Of a stretch of 8,008 nt of DNA, positions 1-5,649 are shown piece after piece (the first letter of the stretch is position 1; each line of letters opens with the position of its first letter). The notes under the pieces were generated by a model, which ran no database searches, was not told the DNA's origin, and was given only the letters and a program-made list of their open reading frames with translations. Made by a program: the position numbers and the translations under genes. This stretch comes from Candidatus Hydrogenedentota bacterium (GTDB taxonomy: Bacteria > Hydrogenedentota > Hydrogenedentia > Hydrogenedentales > SLHB01): positions 1 through 8,008 of the forward strand of contig PUOI01000330.1 in assembly GCA_003552765.1 (NCBI GenBank), given 5' to 3'.

Positions 1-555
1 GACGCGGATGGCGCGGCCCAGTTCGTGCGCGCGGAACGCGGCGGCCAGGGCGGTTCCGTACGCGCCCGTCGCCAGCGGTCCCGTGTTGCAATGGGTCAAC
101 ATCGCCGCCCCATCCGGCAACAGGGCCGCCCCATGTTCGCCGATGGCCTTGCAGCGGCCGCGTTCCTCCTCAAACACGGCGTGGGCTTCCTTAAGGAGCC
201 GGGCTTCCAGCGCCTCGGGCGCCTCTCCGTTTGCTTCACGGGCAACGCGGCACATGCGATCCAAGGCCCAGAATAGATTGACCGCCGTCGGGCGCGACCC
301 CGCGAGATAGGACGCAGTCTCTTCGACAACCGCCTGCGCCGTGGCGGGCGTGCTGGGCTTTCGTTCCTTGAATCCCGTGACCACGCCATAGGCGGCGCAG
401 ATGCCGATGGCCGGCGCGCCGCGAACGCGCAGCGAGTGAATCGCCTCCCACACCTCGCTTGCGGTGTGCAGCGCCAAGGTCTTGCATGTGACAGGCAGCT
501 CGGTCTGGTCAACGATCTCGAGCTGGCCGTTGTTCCAGCGGATGGGTTCTATCAT
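1..555 (-). CDS. mtnA: S-methyl-5-thioribose-1-phosphate isomerase, N-terminal part (gene runs off the left edge)
   Basis: The 185 visible codons encode the N-terminal half of MtnA, which isomerises methylthioribose-1-phosphate to methylthioribulose-1-phosphate in the cytosolic methionine salvage pathway. Visible family hallmarks are RGAPAIG at residues 45-51, the SRPTAVNLFWALDRM helix at 87-101, and THCNTG at 154-159. Cys156 of that last motif corresponds to the family's catalytic cysteine. The catalytic Asp and the C-terminal Rossmann-like half lie beyond position 1. The start is the ATG at 553-555, and family similarity begins within the first few residues. An AGGAG (plus-strand ctcct at 569-573) lies 13 nt upstream, which is rather far. 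The gene follows fliP on the same strand after about 120 bp. I found no convincing terminator or promoter there, so co-transcription with the flagellar genes is possible but not shown. The related eIF2B-alpha-like or ribose-1,5-bisphosphate isomerases are less likely given the motif wording. Confidence 0.93.
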   Translation of the reverse strand, partial: MIEPIRWNNGQLEIVDQTELPVTCKTLALHTASEVWEAIHSLRVRGAPAIGICAAYGVVTGFKERKPSTPATAQAVVEETASYLAGSRPTAVNLFWALDRMCRVAREANGEAPEALEARLLKEAHAVFEEERGRCKAIGEHGAALLPDGAAMLTHCNTGPLATGAYGTALAAAFRAHELGRAIRV

Positions 556-675
556 TGCGCTATGAGGTCTCCTGAGTTGCAGGTCTGCGTTGCATTGTGA
601 ATGAGCGATGTGTCCGAGCCGGGGGCCGTTGCCGCGGACAAGCCCGCAAGGCGCACTCCTCCCGTTGTGCCTAAG

Positions 676-1446
676 CTAATTGAAGCTTTCAACGAGGGAG
701 CCCACGAGCAAATACCATCCATCCGCCAGCACGAACATGATGATCTTGAAGGGCAGGGACACAAAGATGGGCGGAAGCATCATCATGCCCATCGCCATAA
801 GCGTGCTCGCGACGACCATGTCGATGATTAGAAATGGGATGTAGATGTAGAACCCCATGATGAAGGCCGTGGTCAGTTCGCTGAGCACGAACGAGGGCAT
901 GAGCACATGGAGGGGCACGTCGTCCGGCGTGTTGGGCCGGTCCATGTCGGCGATGTTGATGAACAGCGCCAAGTCCTTGGGTTCGGTCTGGCGGAACATG
1001 AACTCGCGGATGGGGATGAGCGCCCGCTCCAAGGCCTCCTCCTGGCCGATTTCCTCCTGCAGATATGGTTGCAGGGCTTCCTGATTCACTTCGATGTAGG
1101 TTGGCGCCATGATGAAGAAGGTCAGGAACAGCGCCAGCCCGATAAGGACCTGGTTGGGCGGGGATTGCTGGGTGGCCAAGGCTTGCCGGAGGAATCCCAG
1201 CACGATGATGATCCGCGTGAACGAGGTCGTCATCACCAGTATGGCGGGGGCGAGCGCCAGAATCGTAACGACAAACACCAGCGTGAGGGTCGAGCCGATT
1301 TGGCCGGGTTCGGTGGCGGCGCCCACGCCCTCGGCGATGTTCAGGCCCAGGGGATTGTCGCCGGGCTCTTGCGTTCCGGCCGGGAAAGCCGCCCCGAAGG
1401 CCAGCAGAATCGCGAGCACCGCAAGCACGCGCCCTCCGCGGCGCAT
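676..1446 (-). CDS. fliP: Flagellar type III export gate protein FliP
   Basis: FliP is the main subunit of the FliP5-FliQ4-FliR1 export gate in the inner membrane. The 256-residue product has an N-terminal signal-like hydrophobic stretch (about 6-23), as is usual for FliP. A membrane segment follows at about 52-72, then the family block LGFLRQALATQQSPPNQVL (83-101) running into a second hydrophobic helix. A hydrophilic loop spans 118-180, and the C-terminal membrane pair (about 187-213 and 216-255) contains MMMLPP and LPFKI. I chose the ATG at 1444-1446, which gives a length close to the usual 245 residues. An in-frame ATG at 1504-1506 would add 20 residues with no FliP character. Neither start has a strong ribosome binding site. 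The stop is TAG. It is the last flagellar gene here: no fliQ or fliR follows, and mtnA lies about 120 bp downstream. Confidence 0.95.
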   Translation of the reverse strand: MRRGGRVLAVLAILLAFGAAFPAGTQEPGDNPLGLNIAEGVGAATEPGQIGSTLTLVFVVTILALAPAILVMTTSFTRIIIVLGFLRQALATQQSPPNQVLIGLALFLTFFIMAPTYIEVNQEALQPYLQEEIGQEEALERALIPIREFMFRQTEPKDLALFINIADMDRPNTPDDVPLHVLMPSFVLSELTTAFIMGFYIYIPFLIIDMVVASTLMAMGMMMLPPIFVSLPFKIIMFVLADGWYLLVGSLVESFN

Positions 1447-1566
1447 GTATCCATACGCTGCGGAGGGACGGACGCCGTTACAGACAAGGACGTTACAACG
1501 GCTCATGATCTCGCGTTTTCTGGAACCCCAAACCTCACTGAATCCGGTTGTCTAACAGGGGGTGGA

Positions 1567-1596
1567 GCTTGTGGCCGGGTTTCCCCGGCGCCAAGC
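1567..1596 (-). other. Intercistronic RNA hairpin with GAAA tetraloop between fliO and fliP
   Basis: On the minus-strand transcript a 6-bp stem GCCGGG/CCCGGC is closed by a GAAA tetraloop of the stable GNRA type. Below it, after a symmetric 2x2 internal loop, sits a further 5-bp stem GCUUG/CAAGC. No U-tract follows, so it is not a standard rho-independent terminator. It lies in the longest non-coding gap of the flagellar cluster (1447-1644, taking the shorter FliP). It could be an RNA processing or stability element, or affect fliP translation. The structure is read directly from the sequence. Any function is inference. Confidence 0.5.
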
Positions 1597-1644
1597 AGTT
1601 GGCTTATCGTACTGAGTTTAGCAAGCGCATTGGACCCGCGCCGG

Positions 1645-2493
1645 TCAACGGGCGTTGCGGTCCCGCGAGCTTTCCTGCAGCGTCTGCCGAAGCCGCTGGA
1701 TGTCGTCGCGCAAGGAGTTCACATCGGCCGTGTCGGATGACGGACTCTGCTCGTCGCGCGTCAACTCCTTGGTCTTGGCCTGAAGTTCCGCCCAGAATTC
1801 GTCGCCGGGGCGTTGCTGCCCCACGCTTTCCTGGGATGGCCGCGCGGCGCCGGAAGGCCCGTGGACGCCGGTCTGCTGCTCAAAGCTCTCGGCGGGGAAC
1901 TCCGTAAGCAGGGCGGGCTCATTCTGGCCCACGCCCACCACCAGCACCTTGTCGCCCGTGCGAATAAAATGCAGCGACACGCGCGGCGTCAGGTACACCC
2001 GGCCAATGACCGATGCGACATTGCTCTGGGGAAACACGGAGGTCCGTTGTCCCAGCCGGCGCAGCCCGTAAGCGAGAAGGATGAACACCGCGAGGACAAT
2101 GAGCAGCGCCATGATGGTCTGAAGATAGGGGCGGACCATATCCGGCAGGAACCGGCCTGGACCCGCCTCCCCCGGTTCTTCCAGCCCCGCCACGCCCGGT
2201 TCGGCGTCTTCCGGCGCGGGCGCTCCGCCCTCCAGAATCGCGTTCAATTCCTGCTGGTACGTGGCCCAGAAGGCCGGCGGCGGTTGCTCTTCCTCGATTT
2301 CTTCTTCCCAATCGAAGGGGAGATCAATGAGGAAGCGCGTCTCCTCCATGGGGAAGGTTATTTGAGGCGGCGGCTCCCACCGCGGCGCCCCTTCTTCCAT
2401 TTCGCCGAACGGCGTTGGGCTTGCGGGCAACGCCATGAGCGCCGCTCCCAGCAGCGCTAGCGCTGTACGCGCAAGCCAGAGATTACCCGACAT
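1645..2493 (-). CDS. fliO: Flagellar export gate assembly protein FliO (long form)
   Basis: FliO is the membrane protein that helps FliP assemble into the export gate. From the ATG at 2491-2493 the product has 282 residues. It begins with a signal-like hydrophobic segment (about 5-24). An acidic, proline-rich stretch follows (about 28-118, with an EEEIEEEQPPP run near 63-73). A single strong membrane helix spans about 124-143. The conserved FliO core after it contains VIGRVYLTPRVSLHFIRTGDKVLVVGVG (about 162-189). The hydrophilic tail ends in a short charged helix (260-282). E. coli FliO is about 120 residues, so the N-terminal region is a large addition. The start overlaps the fliN end by 11 nt. 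A GAGGG lies about 8 nt upstream, supporting this start over a longer in-frame option. The product is encoded next to its partner FliP. FliZ is an alternative name used for this protein in some phyla. Confidence 0.88.
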   Translation of the reverse strand: MSGNLWLARTALALLGAALMALPASPTPFGEMEEGAPRWEPPPQITFPMEETRFLIDLPFDWEEEIEEEQPPPAFWATYQQELNAILEGGAPAPEDAEPGVAGLEEPGEAGPGRFLPDMVRPYLQTIMALLIVLAVFILLAYGLRRLGQRTSVFPQSNVASVIGRVYLTPRVSLHFIRTGDKVLVVGVGQNEPALLTEFPAESFEQQTGVHGPSGAARPSQESVGQQRPGDEFWAELQAKTKELTRDEQSPSSDTADVNSLRDDIQRLRQTLQESSRDRNAR

Positions 2494-2830
2494 TGCTTTC
2501 GCCCTCGCTTCTTTCTCCCGTCCCGTGAATCTCGCTGATCCGCACATGCAACATATCGGCCAAGACCACGATTTCGCCCCGGCCCAGCGGCATGTTGCGC
2601 ACATAGATATCGGTCATCTCGCCGGCCTGTTTGTTCAGCGGAATGACCGAGCCCACATGCAAGCTTAGCACATCACGCACCAGCATCGAACACCGTCCCA
2701 ACTCCGCGGTCACTTCCAGCGGCACATTCTTGAGATCCTCAAGCCGCAGGTGGTGATTGCTGTTCTCGGGGGTGGAGTGGGAGATTTCCTCGAACTCATG
2801 GCCCGATGCCTGCTGCGCCGTTTCTTGCAT
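2483..2830 (-). CDS. fliN: Flagellar motor switch protein FliN
   Basis: FliN forms the lower part of the cytoplasmic C-ring, which sets rotation direction and also docks export cargo. The 115-residue product has a variable polar N-terminus (1-30) and one SpoA/FliN C-terminal domain (about 31-103). Typical FliN features are LKNVPLEVTAELGR (33-46), the LSLHVGSVIPLNKQAG block (55-70) and GRGEIVVL...HVRISEI (83-101). Length and single-domain layout match FliN rather than FliM or FliY. The ATG at 2828-2830 shares its A with the fliL TGA (TGATG), a usual translational coupling arrangement, and an AGGA lies about 9 nt upstream. A TTG one codon earlier is possible. The gene overlaps fliO at its 3' end. 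FliM, which normally sits between FliL and FliN, is absent here. Confidence 0.94.
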   Translation of the reverse strand: MQETAQQASGHEFEEISHSTPENSNHHLRLEDLKNVPLEVTAELGRCSMLVRDVLSLHVGSVIPLNKQAGEMTDIYVRNMPLGRGEIVVLADMLHVRISEIHGTGERSEGESNVG

Positions 2831-3360
2831 CAAATCTGATCCTGTATTGCGAACCGTTGATGGAAGACATCCGTAATACGGTAGTCCACATTGGGGTTGG
2901 CCGTTCTTGGCAACCGCTCCAAAATGGCGTTGGCCCGCCGGATGGCTTCTTGCTGGATTTCTTCCTTGATCCGGGCGTCGTTCAGCGTCTCGCGCTTCCG
3001 GAAGCTGTGGAGTCCGTTGATCATATCCACAAAGCGCGCCTCATGTCTACGCACCAAGTCCGCCGTCTCCTGGTTCGCGCACTCCAGCGACACCTTGAAA
3101 AGCAAGAGAGAGGCGGGGATGTCGGTGTTGGACATGTTTACCGTGGCAAACGATTCATCCATCGACAGCGTCACGGCTGATTCCGAGATGCGGTCTTCAG
3201 CCTCATCCCCGGCGCGCGCTTCCTCCTGGGTCAAGATGGGGTGAACGACAAAGTAATAGACGCCTGCCGCAGCCACCGCCGGCATGGCCAACGCCACAAC
3301 CAGCGCCAGCAGTTTCTTCTTGAAGCCCCCGCGGGGCGATTTGGGTTGTTCATCGGCCAT
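2830..3360 (-). CDS. fliL: Flagellar basal body-associated protein FliL
   Basis: FliL is a single-pass inner membrane protein whose periplasmic domain surrounds the MotAB stator and supports torque. The 176-residue product has a short basic cytoplasmic start with KKK at 14-16 and one membrane helix (about 17-39). The periplasmic domain ends in NVDYRITDVFHQRFAIQ (157-173), corresponding to the family's terminal 'V..VyFtdFv.Q' motif. The middle contains the helix LVRRHEARFVDMINGLHSF (102-120), matching the 'R..ii..ls' region of the family. The start ATG at 3358-3360 has a clear AGGTGG about 4-5 nt upstream. It overlaps fliN by one base (TGATG). It is separated from motB by a 131-bp gap, unusual among these otherwise tight genes. 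Confidence 0.9.
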   Translation of the reverse strand: MADEQPKSPRGGFKKKLLALVVALAMPAVAAAGVYYFVVHPILTQEEARAGDEAEDRISESAVTLSMDESFATVNMSNTDIPASLLLFKVSLECANQETADLVRRHEARFVDMINGLHSFRKRETLNDARIKEEIQQEAIRRANAILERLPRTANPNVDYRITDVFHQRFAIQDQI

Positions 3361-3383
3361 AATACCACCTCATCATCGGCTAA

Positions 3384-3491
3384 TTACAATTGGACTTCGT
3401 CAATAACGTTGGGGCGTTCGGCGGCGCCGCGGACCTCCCGCGCCAAGTCTCCCTTGGGCCCGTCCCCGGAACCGCCCGGGGAACGAACCGG
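3384..3491 (-). other. Open frame in phase with motB after its TGA stop (possible readthrough tail or recent nonsense change)
   Basis: The gap between motB and fliL reads open for 35 codons in exactly the motB phase, from just after the TGA (3492-3494) to a TAA at 3384-3386. It opens PVRSPGGSGDG and closes with PNVIDEVQL. Third positions are mostly G or C (26 of 35 by my count), as in the neighbouring genes. The motB stop is TGA followed by C, known as a weak termination context in bacteria. No ATG, GTG or TTG with a ribosome binding site starts it, apart from TTG codons late in the frame. It may be a former C-terminal tail of MotB, a readthrough extension, or chance openness in GC-rich DNA. 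Confidence 0.35.
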
Positions 3492-4295
3492 TCAGGGCGT
3501 GGCCGAACCTTCTCCAAGCGATGAGGCGCCAAGGCCTTCCTGGGCGTCAAAGCGCCGATGCAATTCCTCGAGTTCGGTTTCCTCGAATTCGCCCCGAATT
3601 TGGAGTTCCACCCGGCGATTTCTTAGCCTGCCTTCCTCCGTTTCGTTGCTAGCCACGGGCTGCGCGGGTCCCAAGGCCACAATCTCGAATTGCTCAAGCG
3701 GCACGCCTCCCATCTCGGTGAGATAGGTGGTGACCGACTTGGCCCGGCCGTAGCTTAGGTCGTGGTTGTCCTCGAAGACCGCGCTGCTCAACAAGGGCCG
3801 GCTGTCCGTGTGACCGCGCACCTCGAACGTCGAGTCGGGCAGGTCCTCGAGCACCTCGGCCAGGGTGTCCAAGACATCGTAGGCCTCGGGTCTGACCTCG
3901 GCCCTGGCGGACTCGAATAGGATCTGGCTGGGCAGATTGACTTTGATTCCGCCTTCGTCGTATTCCAGGTCCACATCATGGTCCCGGCCCAGCACCTGTA
4001 AACGGCGTTGCATTTCCCGTGCCACCCGCTCGATGCTGCGGGGAGGCCGGGGGTGGGTTTGGGCCTCCTGTTCAATACTGACAATGCTTAGGCTCTGCGG
4101 CATGATGCCCAGGGCGTCCCGCAGAGAGAGAAGGGCTTCCTCGAATTTCTCTTCCGTGATGGACGAAAATGAAAGCAGAAGGACAAAAAACGTCAGTAGC
4201 AGGCTCATCAGGTCGCCGTAGGTGACCATCCAAGCCGGCGCTCCTCCACGGCGCTGATCTTGTTTGCCGCCGCGATTGCGGTTGTACTGGGCCAT
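3492..4295 (-). CDS. motB: Flagellar motor stator protein MotB
   Basis: MotB pairs with MotA as the ion-conducting stator and anchors it to peptidoglycan. The 267-residue product starts with a basic cytoplasmic segment, then one membrane helix (about 23-45). Asp28 in the VTYGDLMSLLLTFFVLL context corresponds to the essential ion-binding Asp of the family (Asp32 in E. coli). A plug/linker region lies at about 46-105. An OmpA-like peptidoglycan-binding domain (about 117-234) shows ILFESARAEV, VRGHTDSRP (159-167), the LSYGRA helix and RNRRVEL (225-231). A charged tail follows. The start lies one base after the motA stop, with AGGTGG inside the motA end about 9 nt upstream. Whether the motor uses H+ or Na+ cannot be told from this sequence alone. 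The stop is TGA followed by C, and the same frame stays open for 35 more codons. Confidence 0.95.
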   Translation of the reverse strand: MAQYNRNRGGKQDQRRGGAPAWMVTYGDLMSLLLTFFVLLLSFSSITEEKFEEALLSLRDALGIMPQSLSIVSIEQEAQTHPRPPRSIERVAREMQRRLQVLGRDHDVDLEYDEGGIKVNLPSQILFESARAEVRPEAYDVLDTLAEVLEDLPDSTFEVRGHTDSRPLLSSAVFEDNHDLSYGRAKSVTTYLTEMGGVPLEQFEIVALGPAQPVASNETEEGRLRNRRVELQIRGEFEETELEELHRRFDAQEGLGASSLGEGSATP

Positions 4296-4296
4296 G

Positions 4297-5067
4297 TTAC
4301 CGCCCCACCTGGACGTTCTCGCGTGTCGAGGGAGAGATGAAGGCCTTCAGCTTTTGCTCAACGACGCGCGGGTTATCGCCAGCCTGAATCGAAAGGATGC
4401 CCTCGACGATGATTTCCTTCGCGAGCAGCTCGTCGCTGGTGCGCACCCGCAGTTTGCCGGCCGCAGGCAAGAAGAACACGTTGGCGAGCAATGCCCCGTA
4501 CAACGTGGTCAGCAAGGCCACGGCCATGCCCTCGCCGATGCGGGAGGGATCCTCGAGTTCCGCCAGCATCTGCACGAGCCCGATGAGTGTCCCGATCATC
4601 CCGAAGGCGGGGGAGAATGTGCCCATGGCGGACAGGATGTTCTGTCCCATGGAATGGCGATCCTCCAGAAAGGCGAGTTCGGTGGTGAGCACATCCTTGA
4701 TCAGTTCGGGGGAAGTCCCGTCCACGGCGAGCTGAACGCTCTTTTCCAGGAACGCGTCGTCGGTCTCGGAGGCGTGGCTTTCCAACGCAAGGATGCCCTC
4801 GCGCCGGGCGATGGTGGCGAAGCTGACAAGCTTCTCAATGAGTTGCTCGGGCGTGGTGGCCTTGTGGATGAAGGCATTCTTGAGCGTTCCCAGCACGCTG
4901 AGCACATCGCGCAAGGGATAGTTGACCAACGTGGCGGCCACGGTCCCCCCGATGACGATGATGAATCCGGGAGGATTCCAAAACACGCCGGGCGCCCCTC
5001 CCAACACGATGGCGAGCAGCATGAGGGTGAAGCCCGCGACAAGCCCGATGATGGTTGTTACGTCCAT
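4297..5067 (-). CDS. motA: Flagellar motor stator protein MotA
   Basis: MotA forms the pentamer around the MotB dimer and transmits ion flow as torque to FliG. The 256-residue product has four membrane segments at about 4-23, 33-52, 145-170 and 179-202. The large cytoplasmic loop between segments 2 and 3 carries ARREGILALE (87-96), the charged region that contacts FliG. Pro153 in the FSPAFGMIGTLIGLV segment matches the conserved channel proline. The MAVALLTTLYGALLAN helix (181-196) is typical of MotA/PomA. This short PomA-like form lacks the long E. coli-type extension. The ATG at 5065-5067 is the natural start, since the MotA-type first helix begins at once. The ribosome binding site is poor (AAGG only 1 nt away). 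A candidate promoter lies about 58 bp upstream, and this is the first gene of the flagellar transcript. Confidence 0.95.
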   Translation of the reverse strand: MDVTTIIGLVAGFTLMLLAIVLGGAPGVFWNPPGFIIVIGGTVAATLVNYPLRDVLSVLGTLKNAFIHKATTPEQLIEKLVSFATIARREGILALESHASETDDAFLEKSVQLAVDGTSPELIKDVLTTELAFLEDRHSMGQNILSAMGTFSPAFGMIGTLIGLVQMLAELEDPSRIGEGMAVALLTTLYGALLANVFFLPAAGKLRVRTSDELLAKEIIVEGILSIQAGDNPRVVEQKLKAFISPSTRENVQVGR

Positions 5068-5124
5068 ACCTTTACACTTGGAATCCCGTGATGTTGTTCA
5101 AAGAGAACGCCCCAAAACGCGGCT

Positions 5125-5153
5125 ATTTTATCACGCCGTCTACATACACACAA
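5125..5153 (-). promoter_or_regulatory. Candidate sigma-70 extended -10 promoter for motA and the flagellar operon
   Basis: On the minus strand, TTGTGT (plus 5148-5153) and TAAAAT (plus 5125-5130) are spaced 17 nt apart. A TGA directly before the -10 gives an extended -10 element (TGATAAAAT). The site lies in an AT-rich pocket of otherwise GC-rich DNA, about 58 bp upstream of the motA ATG. The -35 is weak (3 of 6). I saw no good sigma-28 or sigma-54 match, so the class of sigma factor is inference. Confidence 0.45.
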
Positions 5154-5273
5154 GATATTGTAAAAACCAACGGCGCGCCCCATTATATTGCCCAAATGGC
5201 ATAGCGGGGCAAAATAAGCAGTATCAAATTCGCTTTTTGGGCGGCCAAGGTTCCAGGCTGTTACCCCTTTCTA

Positions 5274-5290
5274 TCGGCCAGACTGGCCGA
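5274..5290. repeat. Perfect 7-bp inverted repeat in the motA/oxidoreductase divergent region
   Basis: The arms tcggcca (5274-5280) and tggccga (5284-5290) are perfect complements around a 3-base centre. No T-run follows on either strand, so it is not a typical terminator. It sits between the two divergent candidate promoters, about 120-150 bp from each. It could be an operator for a dimeric regulator or a small RNA hairpin. The repeat is direct observation; the role is open. Confidence 0.4.
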
Positions 5291-5400
5291 ACGCTGAAGA
5301 TCCCGGGGAATGGGCGTGCATCTATGTATAGCGCAGAGGGAAAAATCACCTGAAAAATGAACCGACGCGCCGTGGAGCGCCATGACCGCATTGGGATTTT

Positions 5401-5429
5401 GTGACCCGCGCCGCGGCGTTTGATAGAAT
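5401..5429 (+). promoter_or_regulatory. Candidate extended -10 promoter for the Gfo/Idh/MocA oxidoreductase
   Basis: GTGACC (5401-5406, 4 of 6 to TTGACA) and TAGAAT (5424-5429, 5 of 6 to TATAAT) are spaced by 17 nt, with TGA directly before the -10. The resulting TGATAGAAT closely resembles the TGATAAAAT proposed for motA on the other strand. Transcription would begin near 5436 and leave an untranslated leader of roughly 210 nt before the ATG at 5650. Confidence 0.45.
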
Positions 5430-5649
5430 ACCCTCCATCTTGGGAAGGCCCTCATGCAAATGGGGAGGGAGTTGCAGGGGCAAATGCGGTGAGACGATTC
5501 ATCCGTGGCGGCGTGGTTCCCGAATCACAGGCGCGATTCCGGACAAGGTCCAAGTTCCCGGAGGCGCACGGCTGGGAAGACTTCCAGACGAAGCGAACCA
5601 CGGCATCCTGCGAAGGGAGCGAACGCACTGCACGTTAGGGGACGGTTAC
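5430..5649 (+). other. Long, foldable 5' leader of the oxidoreductase gene
   Basis: About 220 bases lie between the candidate promoter and the start codon. Possible pairings are CCCTCC (5431-5436) with GGAGGG (5464-5469), GGG/CCC (5442-5444 with 5449-5451), GAATC (5522-5526) with GATTC (5535-5539), and GGAAG (5575-5579) with CTTCC (5581-5585), where the centre is only one base and so palindromic at DNA level. I do not recognise a known riboswitch class. The frame of the downstream gene is open throughout this stretch, but the product would be low-complexity and unlike the family. I treat it as leader, not coding. Confidence 0.3.

Noticed and set aside
552..764. Short minus-strand frame between fliP and mtnA as a possible fliQ
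   Set aside because: The product is Ser/Cys-rich with no FliQ-like pair of membrane helices and overlaps fliP out of frame.
907..1740. Long plus-strand open frame opposite fliP
   Set aside because: It is antisense to a clear FliP. Its product is a low-complexity mix with no domain features and no ribosome binding site, as expected opposite GC3-rich coding DNA.
4264..5091. 275-codon plus-strand frame opposite motA
   Set aside because: It covers motA exactly and encodes a His/Gly/Glu-rich product typical of antisense frames. MotA is unmistakable on the other strand.
5182..5187. Perfect TATAAT on the minus strand upstream of motA
   Set aside because: The only -35-like sequence (TTGCCC) is 19 nt away and the extended -10 site nearer motA is better placed. 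It may be a secondary promoter, but support is weak.
5101..5220. Sigma-28 or sigma-54 promoter for motA
   Set aside because: No TAAA-N15-GCCGATAA or TGGCAC-N5-TTGC arrangement was found. GCGTGATAA resembles a sigma-28 -10, but no matching -35 is at the right distance.
5401..5649. In-frame GTG start extending the oxidoreductase by 83 residues
   Set aside because: The extension lacks family similarity, contains the candidate promoter, and the AGGGGA before the ATG at 5650 fits far better.
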